A DNA stretch of 53,368 bases, taken from positions 1-53,368 of the forward strand of contig JAUSNJ010000175.1 of the NCBI GenBank assembly GCA_030645355.1, written 5' to 3'. This DNA is from Rhodoferax sp. (GTDB lineage: Bacteria; Pseudomonadota; Gammaproteobacteria; Burkholderiales; Burkholderiaceae_C). Of the stretch, positions 39,114-46,048 are shown piece by piece. Both the position numbers and the translations under genes were made by a program. The notes under the pieces were generated by a model. The model had not been told where the DNA came from. It saw only the letters and a program-made list of their open reading frames with translations, and ran no database searches. The first letter of the stretch is position 1. Each line of letters opens with the position of its first letter.

Positions 39114-39220
39114 AAACAGTGAATATGGGAGCGACTATGCTTGGGATGAACTGAACAGAAAGTGAACTCCGCGTTCATCTGCCGTTCAGGTTCGCGGGGC
39201 TATCAACGGGGCCTGGAACC
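39114..39220. promoter_or_regulatory. Duplicated control region, copy 1 (SHP operon promoter) with two PhoP-box-like elements
   Basis: Matches 43399-43505 base for base without gaps, with about 13 differences in 107. It holds two facing direct-repeat boxes: CGTTCA at 39172-39177 and 39183-39188 on the + strand, and TGTTCA/AGTTCA on the - strand (39152-39157 and 39163-39168). Each pair is 11 bp apart, like the PhoP box (GTTTA repeats 11 bp apart). On the leftward side the last half-site is followed after 11 bases by CATAGT (39134-39139 complement), a possible -10, with the SHP start about 30 bases further on. The rest of the 217-base gap to 39317 holds nothing recognisable. Confidence 0.75.
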
Positions 39221-39317
39221 CGCTGTCATTTATGCACCGCGCACGGTCCGGAACCGGACTCTGATGCGGATCAGCGTGTCAATTGGTGCATGGTTGGTGC
39301 GGCCATTGAGCAGCTGC

Positions 39318-40049
39318 TCAGTCGTCGTCCCGCCCACCGCCTTCTCTGCCGTTGCGGCCTTTGATATCGTGCTCGTCCGCGCTGCGGTGGCACTCCACAC
39401 AATTGTCAAACTGGCGTATGCCCTCTTCAACGTGCTCACGCCGGATGTTGGTCGGCGTGTGCTCATGGCATCCATAACAGGTATAGCGGCTGTAGTCATT
39501 GCGCACATGGCAGGTCACACAGGGGGCGGTGTGGTCGCGGTCCAGCGCAAAGTATTTGTCGTGCTCAAAGGTGGCGGGTGTCCACTTCTGTTGGGTGTGG
39601 CACTGGGCACAGTTGCCGGTGATTTGCTTGTGCAGCGCATCAGCCGGTGATTTGTGGCAACTCTGGCATTGGTTGCTGGTTTCTTTCTTGAGCAACGCGT
39701 GGTCGAAATAGCCTTTCAAATGGTAGCGTTTCACCCCCGCATGGTCGCTGTGGCAGGCCACACAGTCCTGGCTGATCAACTCCTGGTGAAAGGGTGTGGA
39801 CGTCAGTGGCTTTGCAACTGGCGCGCCCTTGGTCGTCAAACGGCCAATGTCAGCGCTCTTGTGACAGCTCACACACTTTGGCGAAGCAACTCCGGTAAAT
39901 GACACATGGCAGGCAAAGCAATCCGTATCGAGCTGTTTGTGGCCAGGAATCAGCTTGCCCGGGCCAACCATCAGGTGCGGGTACGCAAAGGTCAGAACGG
40001 CCAGCACCAACAGGTTGATGGCCAAAATGATTTTCAAAGTGCGGCTCAT
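39318..40049 (-). CDS. Membrane-anchored octaheme c-type cytochrome
   Basis: A 243-residue protein with one N-terminal signal-anchor helix (about residues 5-23) and eight heme c motifs: CFACH, CVSCH, CVACH, CQSCH, CAQCH, CVTCH, CYGCH and CVECH. The spacing and many extra histidines suggest mostly bis-His hemes, like the small tetraheme-type and NapC/NrfH-associated cytochromes. I cannot assign a known family. It is not octaheme tetrathionate or hydroxylamine enzyme size. It should sit on the periplasmic face and pass electrons onward. The tail is rich in Gly, Arg and Asp. Its ATG overlaps the stop of the cytochrome b gene (ATGA), so it is the last gene of a coupled three-gene set. Confidence 0.88.
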   Translation of the reverse strand: MSRTLKIILAINLLVLAVLTFAYPHLMVGPGKLIPGHKQLDTDCFACHVSFTGVASPKCVSCHKSADIGRLTTKGAPVAKPLTSTPFHQELISQDCVACHSDHAGVKRYHLKGYFDHALLKKETSNQCQSCHKSPADALHKQITGNCAQCHTQQKWTPATFEHDKYFALDRDHTAPCVTCHVRNDYSRYTCYGCHEHTPTNIRREHVEEGIRQFDNCVECHRSADEHDIKGRNGREGGGRDDD

Positions 40050-40624
40050 ACCCAGCCCCAGAACAAAAAGATGCTGAAGATGTGGCCCAGCGCCAGTGCG
40101 GCAAACACGATGAAGATGGGGATGTGCACCTTGCGCCACTGCGCCATGGCACCCAGCGCGACAGAGTCCCAAAACACGGCCTGTTCAACCTCGCTCTTGG
40201 ACATGCCGCGCAGCTGGAAACGTTCGCGCTCGCCTTGCACATGCTGGCGCGACTGTTTCAACAGCATCTTGCCGACCATGCCGCTGATCACGTTTACCCC
40301 CATGGCGACGGTGGCTAGCCAAGGCAGGATGGCATTGAAGTGAATGCCAGCGTGGATCAGCACCATCAACGAGCCCAGCCAAGTGCCAAACTCATGCATT
40401 TTGAGCAGAGACTTGGGGTCGCCATTGGTGACCCACTTTCGCTTGCGCGCCGAGTAATAGAGCGAGCCGATGATCAGCAGCGTGCCCGGTATTCCCAGAT
40501 AGCGCCCGACCCAGACCAGGTTCAGGCGGTGCAAGGCATAGTCGCCCGCCAGGGTGGCCGCAGCCAATAGGCCCAGCAGCAGGGTAAAGGGCAACACATG
40601 TTCGCGCCACAGTGAGCTTTTCAT
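40046..40624 (-). CDS. Membrane cytochrome b (b561-like)
   Basis: A 192-residue membrane protein with four main helices (about residues 12-30, 40-56, 80-120, 165-190). Candidate heme-b ligands lie in the helices: LKMHEFGTW, VLIHAGIHF, WRKVHIPI and LGHIFSI. This fits a small di-heme b561 or FrhB-like quinol/redox linker. It directly follows the reductase gene with no gap and overlaps the octaheme cytochrome gene. I infer that it carries electrons from the cytoplasmic reductase or from quinol to the octaheme cytochrome. The arginine- and glutamate-rich loop between helices three and four (QHVQGERERFQLRG) should face the cytoplasm. Confidence 0.85.
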   Translation of the reverse strand: MKSSLWREHVLPFTLLLGLLAAATLAGDYALHRLNLVWVGRYLGIPGTLLIIGSLYYSARKRKWVTNGDPKSLLKMHEFGTWLGSLMVLIHAGIHFNAILPWLATVAMGVNVISGMVGKMLLKQSRQHVQGERERFQLRGMSKSEVEQAVFWDSVALGAMAQWRKVHIPIFIVFAALALGHIFSIFLFWGWV

Positions 40625-41911
40625 TTATGCCTCCAGGGTGACCGCAGTCTTTGGCGTGCTGACGCACAACAGGCAACTGCCCGGCTCGGGATCGAAGTCT
40701 GGTGCTTGCGTGTAGGCCACTTCGCCTGTGCGTATGCTGGTCTGACAACTTCCACAGCCACCCGCCCTGCACCCGGAACTGACCACAATGCCAAGGCCTT
40801 CCGCAAAGTCCAGTAGTGAGCCCATGCCAGGTTTCCAGACTTCTTGTTTGCCTGACTTGGCAAAGGTGACCAAAACCGCCGCATCCCTGTCGTCGCCCGT
40901 GGCTGACGCCCGCGCGGCCGATGCAGAATTCTTGCGCGGGATGGACGCCGGGCCAAACGCCTCAAAGTGAATCCGTGCATCCGGAACCCCCCAGTCCTCC
41001 AATGCAGGTACCAGGCTCTGCAGCATCGGCGTGGGGCCGCAAAGATAGAAGTGGTAGGGCTTGAGCGGCAAAAGGAGACGCAGCAATGCGACGTCCACAC
41101 GACTGTGGTGGAGCGCAGTCGGTGAATGCCCCGTGCCCAAGTCACCGATTTGGGGGTCGCTCAAGCACAGATGCAGGTGAAAATTCGGATACTGCGAGGC
41201 CAGGTCTTGCAACTGGGTTTGCATCACCAGCTCTGAGCGGTTGCGTGCACCGTAAAACAGCCACACCTCGCGCCCGGGTTGCTCCTTCAGACTCCAGTTC
41301 AGCATGCTCAGCATGGGCGTGATACCGATGCCGCCGCCAATCAAGACCACCGGTGCGTCGCTGCGGTCGATATGGAAATGGCCGGCAGGAGCGCGCACCT
41401 GCAACTGGCTGCCAATCTTGATTTGGTCATGCAAGTAGTTCGATGAAGCGCCTGCGGCAAAGCTGCTTCCGGCGGGCGCCGGTGCGCGCTTGACGGAAAT
41501 GCGGTAGTGGGTGGGCTGGGGCGCGTCGGACAGCGAGTAGCAACGTATGACGGATTGGGTTTTACCCAATGCAGTAGGTACGTCCAGCGCAAAGGTGAGA
41601 AACTGGCCTGGCAAAAACGGAGGGAGTGGTTTGCCGTCCTGCGGGACAAGATAAAACGAGCAGACTTGTTCGGCAAGGTCTTCCAGCGCTTTGCGTTCGA
41701 CTTGAAATGTGCGATAGCCAGCCCATGCGGCAGTGGTAGGTTGTATCACCTCTGGATCAGCTTGCGGGTCCACAACAATTTCGAACTCTGAGGCCGCATG
41801 GCGCAGCGCTTGGTACGACTGCCAGTGGCGCCAAAACCCGATGCACAAATAGACCACAACTTGAAGCAGAACTCCGCCGGCAATCCAAAGTAACAGGTAA
41901 AGCGATGTCAT
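40625..41911 (-). CDS. Membrane-anchored NAD(P)H:ferredoxin-type reductase fused to 2Fe-2S ferredoxin
   Basis: A 428-residue protein. One N-terminal membrane helix (about residues 3-25) precedes a ferredoxin-reductase-type FAD domain (FLPGQFLTFALDV, IRCYSLSDAP) and an NAD(P) domain (VVLIGGGIGITPMLSMLNW, FYLCGPTPMLQSL). The C-terminal plant-type 2Fe-2S domain (last 90 residues) has CRAGGCGSCQ and a final CLLC. The layout is that of the reductases of dioxygenase-type systems and of flavohemoglobin-like reductases, but with a membrane anchor. Its stop touches the start of the cytochrome b gene. It should bring electrons from NAD(P)H to the membrane for that cytochrome and the octaheme protein. 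Confidence 0.92.
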   Translation of the reverse strand: MTSLYLLLWIAGGVLLQVVVYLCIGFWRHWQSYQALRHAASEFEIVVDPQADPEVIQPTTAAWAGYRTFQVERKALEDLAEQVCSFYLVPQDGKPLPPFLPGQFLTFALDVPTALGKTQSVIRCYSLSDAPQPTHYRISVKRAPAPAGSSFAAGASSNYLHDQIKIGSQLQVRAPAGHFHIDRSDAPVVLIGGGIGITPMLSMLNWSLKEQPGREVWLFYGARNRSELVMQTQLQDLASQYPNFHLHLCLSDPQIGDLGTGHSPTALHHSRVDVALLRLLLPLKPYHFYLCGPTPMLQSLVPALEDWGVPDARIHFEAFGPASIPRKNSASAARASATGDDRDAAVLVTFAKSGKQEVWKPGMGSLLDFAEGLGIVVSSGCRAGGCGSCQTSIRTGEVAYTQAPDFDPEPGSCLLCVSTPKTAVTLEA

Positions 41912-41983
41912 AGATGAGTCAAGCTCAGGTTGCGCCAGGAAGGCATTTTTTGGAACATCGGCGGATGGGTTGGTAGGTCCCGA

Positions 41984-42919
41984 TCAGTGCCCAGAAAAAG
42001 GAACATTCATGTCCTTCGGGTCATCAAAGTGTGCCTCGACATCGCTGGGCAGCATTTGAATAGTGGCGCGCAAACCAGGCACGGCACCCATCAACGCCTG
42101 TTCGACATTGCTGCGGAGCTTTGCGGCACGACCCAGCGTCCAATTGGACGGCATGTGCATATGCAAGTCCACGAACCTGCGTTGACCCGAACGTCGCGTG
42201 ATGACATGGTCAAAGCGAATGGTTTGTTGGTCAAAGGAATCGAGCGTTTTCTGGATTTCCCTGAGAACGTCGGGCTCAACGGCCTCATCCATCAGCCCTT
42301 GCGACGATCGCCACACCAGGTGACCACCTTCCCAGAGAATGTTCAATGCCACGCCAATGGCGGCAACGGCATCCAACCAGAGCCAACCGGTCAATACGAC
42401 TCCGATAAGGCCCAACACCACCCCCACGGACGTCCAGACATCGGTGAGCAAATGTTTCGCATCAGCCTCCAGTGCAATGGAGCGATGTGCCTTGGCCGAG
42501 CTGAACATCACCCAGGCCAGCAGTCCGTTGAGCGCGGAACTGAACACCGACAGGCCCAAACCCCAGCCCAGCTCCTGCAACGGCTGTGGTTCAAACAGGC
42601 GGGAGGCAGCGGCCCAGACAATGCCCATGGCCACGCCAACGATCAGAATGCCTTCAAAGCCAGAGGAAAAGTACTCTGCCTTGTGGTGACCGTATGGATG
42701 CGCCTCGTCCGCTGGGCGCTGCGCTATCGTCACCATCAGCAATGCAAAAATGGCGCTTGCCAGATTCACAAACGACTCCATGGCATCTGACAACAACCCG
42801 ACCGAATCGGTGACGTACCAGGCCAGTGTTTTGAGTGCAATGGTGGTGATGGCCACTGCGATGGAGGCCCACAGCAACCGTTTGGGGGTCAACCATCGAA
42901 CTGGCAACAGAGACATCAT
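41984..42919 (-). CDS. Cation diffusion facilitator (CDF) family metal efflux transporter
   Basis: A 311-residue antiporter with six membrane helices and a C-terminal cytoplasmic domain. Metal-site motifs are LLSDAMESFVN in helix 2 and AKHLLTDVWTSVG in helix 5; HPYGHHKAEYFSSGFEG between helices 2 and 3 is a classic CDF block. The SDxxE/HxxxD pattern fits Fe/Zn-type or broad CDF members. Two adjacent ATGs are possible. It is 72 bases upstream of the reductase gene and 66 bases downstream of the zinc-ribbon gene on the same strand. It could share a transcript with the redox operon, linking metal export with electron transfer. Confidence 0.9.
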   Translation of the reverse strand: MMSLLPVRWLTPKRLLWASIAVAITTIALKTLAWYVTDSVGLLSDAMESFVNLASAIFALLMVTIAQRPADEAHPYGHHKAEYFSSGFEGILIVGVAMGIVWAAASRLFEPQPLQELGWGLGLSVFSSALNGLLAWVMFSSAKAHRSIALEADAKHLLTDVWTSVGVVLGLIGVVLTGWLWLDAVAAIGVALNILWEGGHLVWRSSQGLMDEAVEPDVLREIQKTLDSFDQQTIRFDHVITRRSGQRRFVDLHMHMPSNWTLGRAAKLRSNVEQALMGAVPGLRATIQMLPSDVEAHFDDPKDMNVPFSGH

Positions 42920-42985
42920 GGTAGGGATTGTTCCATCATTCTTCAGCTTTATTGAGCGCTTCCTTTGGCCGGGCGCTTGCTGCGG

Positions 42986-43267
42986 TCAATCAAAGATTTC
43001 GGCGAGCCAGGATTTCTTGCGATGTTGTCCATGCCCATAACCGCCATGGTGGGACGCATGGTGTTCGTCCTTTCGCGGGTATCCGTGTTGTGGGTAGTTG
43101 GGCTGCTGGGCTGGCATGACACCTGCACCCGTTGTAGACCGTTCAATCAATTTATCGAGTTCACCCCGATCAAGCCAAACACCCCGACATTGCGGGCAGT
43201 AGTCAATTTCAACGCCCTGGCGGTCGGTTATCAGGAGGTTGGAGTCCGGGCAGATGGGGCATTTCAT
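42986..43267 (-). CDS. TFIIB-type zinc-ribbon protein
   Basis: A 93-residue protein with a zf-TFIIB zinc ribbon at the start: Cys3, Cys6, Cys24 and Cys27 in MKCPICPD and IDYCPQCRGVWLDRGELDKLIER. The rest is low-complexity, rich in His, Gly, Tyr and Lys (HHASHHGGYGHGQHRKK), and could bind metal. Such proteins are common and not understood. It is the first gene on the left strand after the second duplicated control region, whose leftward side points at it. Confidence 0.88.
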   Translation of the reverse strand: MKCPICPDSNLLITDRQGVEIDYCPQCRGVWLDRGELDKLIERSTTGAGVMPAQQPNYPQHGYPRKDEHHASHHGGYGHGQHRKKSWLAEIFD

Positions 43268-43398
43268 GGATTTCTTCCGTTTGAGTTTGAATGGGAGCCG
43301 CTGACACAGTGCTTGAGCGGCTTCATATTGCGATGAATCAATTGGGGAAGTACTGCCGTAAGGGCAGCCTATGCATCAATGGCACGAAGGACTTCTCG

Positions 43399-43505
43399 AA
43401 ACAGTGAGTGTGGGAGCGACTATGCTTGGGGTGAACTGAACAGAATGTGAATCCCGCGTTCATCTCCCGTTCAGATTCGCAGGGCTATAAACAGGGCCTG
43501 AAAAC
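43399..43505. promoter_or_regulatory. Duplicated control region, copy 2 (PepSY-PhoPQ-like operon promoter, possibly divergent)
   Basis: The second copy of the 107-bp element. The rightward box is CGTTCA at 43457-43462 and 43468-43473, followed after 12 bases by TATAAA (43486-43491), a good -10, with the PepSY start shortly after. The leftward box (TGTTCA and GATTCA on the - strand, 43437-43442 and 43448-43453) faces a possible -10 CATAGT at 43419-43424, about 145 bases before the zinc-ribbon start. This layout suits a divergent promoter controlled by an OmpR/PhoP-family regulator. Bases 43268-43398 hold nothing else recognisable. Confidence 0.75.
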
Positions 43506-43513
43506 CTCTTCAT

Positions 43514-43882
43514 ATGCATTGGATGGCACAACCCCTTTCCCCATGGCGCTGGCTCGCACTGCCGCTCAGCCTGGCCTTGCTGGCAGGCAGCGGCGCAGCC
43601 CATGCCGACGAGGAAGACCACGAGCGCGCCCGCAAGGCGCTGCAGGCCGGCGAGGTGCTACCGCTCAAGACCATTCTGGAGCGTGTGGAGCGCGCCCATC
43701 CCGGCCAGGTGATGGATGTGGAGCTGGAGCGCGAACACCGGGGCAGTGGCGGACGCTGGATTTACGAGATCAAGGTCTTGCGCCCCAGCGGCGCCCTGGT
43801 CAAGCTCAAGGTTGATGCCCGGGACGGCACGGTGCTGGGCAGCAAACCCTCGCGCCCCCACCCGCCGGCGGGGGAACGCTGA
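43514..43882 (+). CDS. Exported PepSY-domain protein heading the two-component operon
   Basis: A 122-residue protein with a signal peptide (cleavage after AAHA at about residue 31) and one PepSY domain: ARKALQAGEVLPLKTILERVERAHPG, then GRWIYEIKVLRPSGALVKLKVDARDGTVL. The C-terminus is Pro-rich. The start could also be the ATG three codons on. Its stop overlaps the regulator start (TGATG), so it is translated with the two-component pair. As a periplasmic protein cotranscribed with the sensor, it may modulate that sensor; this is inferred from position. Confidence 0.88.
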   Translation: MHWMAQPLSPWRWLALPLSLALLAGSGAAHADEEDHERARKALQAGEVLPLKTILERVERAHPGQVMDVELEREHRGSGGRWIYEIKVLRPSGALVKLKVDARDGTVLGSKPSRPHPPAGER

Positions 43883-44544
43883 TGCGCATCCTGATTGTGG
43901 AAGACGAACCCACGCTGCAATCCCAGTTGGCACAGAGCGTGCGCGAGGCCGGTTACGCCGTCGATGTGGCCAGCAATGGCGTGGACGCCCATTTCCAGGG
44001 TGACACCGAACCCTATGACGCCGTGGTGCTGGACCTGGGCCTGCCGCAGATGGACGGCATCACCGTGCTGCGCAAGTGGCGGGCTAGCGGGCGCAGCATG
44101 CCGGTGTTGATCCTGACCGCGCGCGACGGCTGGCACGAGAAGGTGTCGGGCATCGATGCCGGAGCGGACGACTACCTGACCAAGCCCTTCCACATGGAAG
44201 AGCTGCTGGCCCGCCTGCGCGGCCTGATCCGGCGCGCCGGTGGCCATGCCAGCGCGGAGCTGGTGTGTGGTCCGCTGACCCTGGACACCCGCAACAGCCG
44301 CGCCGTCGTCGATGGCCAGACGCTCACCCTGACCAGCCACGAGTACCGCGTGTTGGCCTACCTGATGCACCACCGCGACGAGGTCGTCTCGCGCAGCGAC
44401 CTGGTGGAGCACATCTATGCCCAGGACTACGACCGCGATTCGAACACCGTCGAGGTCTTCATCGCCCGCCTGCGCAAGAAGCTGCCAGCGGGGCTCATCA
44501 GCACCGTGCGCGGTCTGGGCTACCGGCTGAGCGCTGACGCCTGA
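43882..44544 (+). CDS. PhoP/OmpR-family response regulator
   Basis: A 220-residue regulator with a receiver domain (residues 1 to about 115; EDE near the start, phospho-acceptor Asp51 in VVLDLGLPQMDG, Lys in DYLTKPFH). The C-terminal winged helix (about residues 125-218) contains LTSHEYRVLAYLMHHRDEVVSRSDL and DSNTVEVFIARLRKKL. It is closest in style to PhoP/QseB-type regulators. That subfamily binds direct hexamer repeats 11 bp apart, which is what the two duplicated control regions contain. It probably regulates its own operon and the SHP operon. Confidence 0.95.
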   Translation: MRILIVEDEPTLQSQLAQSVREAGYAVDVASNGVDAHFQGDTEPYDAVVLDLGLPQMDGITVLRKWRASGRSMPVLILTARDGWHEKVSGIDAGADDYLTKPFHMEELLARLRGLIRRAGGHASAELVCGPLTLDTRNSRAVVDGQTLTLTSHEYRVLAYLMHHRDEVVSRSDLVEHIYAQDYDRDSNTVEVFIARLRKKLPAGLISTVRGLGYRLSADA

Positions 44545-44554
44545 TGGCTTGCCC

Positions 44555-45949
44555 ATGACACTTTCCGCCTGGCGCCACTCGCTGCGCATCCGCCTGTTGG
44601 CCGGCACGCTGTTCTGGGTCGCGGGCACTATCCTGGTGGCCGGTTGGGGGTTAGGCACGCTGTTTCGCCAGCATGTGGAGGCCCAGTTCCATGCCGAGTT
44701 GCGCACCCATCTGGACCAGTTGACCGCCCACATCACACTGGACGCCCAGGGACGGGCGCAACTGGCCCTGCCACTGAGCGAGCCGCGCTTTGGCCGGCCG
44801 TATTCGGGCTACTACTGGCAGGTGGACGACATGGGGAAGGGCGCGATCCCCGCGACGGCGCTGCTGCGTTCCCGCTCGCTGTGGGACGTGGCGCTGGTCG
44901 CGCCGGTGGATACGCTGCAGGCGGGTGACATCCATGTGCACCAGGTGGTAGGTCCGCAGGGCAAGCGCCTGGGCCTGGTGGAGCGCAGCGTGCGCATCGA
45001 CGATGGCCCGGACGGCAAGCCCCACACCCTGCGCCTGCTGGCCGCCGCCGATGCCGACCTGATGGCCGAGCCGGTGAGCCGCTTCAACGGCGCGCTATGG
45101 CTGGCGCTGGGCGTGCTGGGCGCGGGCCTGGTGCTGGCGGCCGTGGTGCAGGTGTCGGTCGGGCTGTCACCGTTGCGGGCCCTGCGCACCGCTCTGGCCA
45201 GGGTCCGTGGCGGTGAGGCGCCGCGGCTGGCCGGCGACTTCCCGGTTGAAGTGGCGCCGCTGGTCGAAGAGTTCAACACCGTGCTGGCGCACAACGCCGA
45301 CGTAGTGGAGCGTGCCCGCACCCATGCCGGTAACCTGGCCCACGCGCTGAAGACGCCGCTCAGCGTGCTGGCCAATGCAGCCCAGGCCAAAGAGCAGCAG
45401 GACCCGGAACTGGCGCGCCTGGTGGTGGAGCAAATCGGCGTGGCGCGCCGCCACGTCGACTACCACCTGTCACGCGCCCAGGCCGCCGCCACCACGCGTG
45501 TGCCCGGTGCCAAGACGGTGTTACTGCCGGTGGTCGAAGGCCTGGTGCGTGTCATGCAGCGCATCCATGCGCAGCGCGATATCGCGATCACCGTGCAGCC
45601 CTGGCCCGCCGCGCTGGCGTTTCGCGGCGAGGCGCAGGACCTGCAGGAGATGCTGGGCAACCTGCTGGACAACGCCTGCAAGTGGGCAGCCCACCGGGTG
45701 GAGATCAGTGCCCACACCGATGGCGCCACGTTGACCATTGCGATGGACGACGATGGCCCGGGGCTGGACGCGACGCAGCGCGAGGCGGTGCTGCGCCGCG
45801 GTGTGCGCGCCGACGAGCAGGTGCCGGGCTCGGGGCTGGGGCTGGCCATCGTCGATGACCTGGCGCGTCTCTATGGTGGCCGGGTGGAGTTGCTGGACTC
45901 CCCGCTGGGCGGGCTGCGTGCGGCGTTGACGTTGCCGGCTGTGGCGTGA
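44555..45949 (+). CDS. PhoQ-like sensor histidine kinase
   Basis: A 464-residue kinase. A first membrane helix (about residues 15-38), a periplasmic sensor of about 125 residues and a second helix (about 178-200) are followed by HAMP. The phosphotransfer domain has His263 in GNLAHALKTPLSVLANAA, which matches the PhoQ form NLxHxLKTPL. The ATPase domain carries LGNLLDNACKWA (N box), DDDGPGLD and GSGLGLAIVDDLARLYGG. The periplasmic sensor (with RFGRPYSGYYWQVDD) is the type often found in PepSY-linked sensors. The ATG at 44555 follows the regulator stop by ten bases; an in-frame TTG lies two codons earlier. Confidence 0.94.
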   Translation: MTLSAWRHSLRIRLLAGTLFWVAGTILVAGWGLGTLFRQHVEAQFHAELRTHLDQLTAHITLDAQGRAQLALPLSEPRFGRPYSGYYWQVDDMGKGAIPATALLRSRSLWDVALVAPVDTLQAGDIHVHQVVGPQGKRLGLVERSVRIDDGPDGKPHTLRLLAAADADLMAEPVSRFNGALWLALGVLGAGLVLAAVVQVSVGLSPLRALRTALARVRGGEAPRLAGDFPVEVAPLVEEFNTVLAHNADVVERARTHAGNLAHALKTPLSVLANAAQAKEQQDPELARLVVEQIGVARRHVDYHLSRAQAAATTRVPGAKTVLLPVVEGLVRVMQRIHAQRDIAITVQPWPAALAFRGEAQDLQEMLGNLLDNACKWAAHRVEISAHTDGATLTIAMDDDGPGLDATQREAVLRRGVRADEQVPGSGLGLAIVDDLARLYGGRVELLDSPLGGLRAALTLPAVA

Positions 45950-46002
45950 AAGGCTGCGGCACACGCAGCCACTCACGCCAAATGACTTGAAGCCAAATAG
46001 GC

Positions 46003-46048
46003 CTCTAGCCCTCGTAGAAATTGAATTTATTGCTATTTATTTAGTAGC
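46003..46048 (+). repeat. 46-bp dispersed repeat, copy D (overlaps the dehydratase stop)
   Basis: CTCTAGCCCTCGT ... GCTATT-N6-GTAGC. Upstream CTTGAAGCCAAATAGGC may be part of a longer element. Its right end supplies the last four codons and the TAG stop of the threonine-dehydratase gene on the opposite strand. Confidence 0.8.

Noticed and set aside
39162..39650. An open frame starting in control region copy 1 and running antisense to the octaheme gene
   Set aside because: Its first 20 codons resemble a frame at 43447 only because the DNA is duplicated; the rest mirrors the cytochrome gene.
43447..43815. A frame overlapping the PepSY gene that starts inside control region copy 2
   Set aside because: The PepSY frame has a signal peptide and domain; this one has neither and is a shifted shadow.
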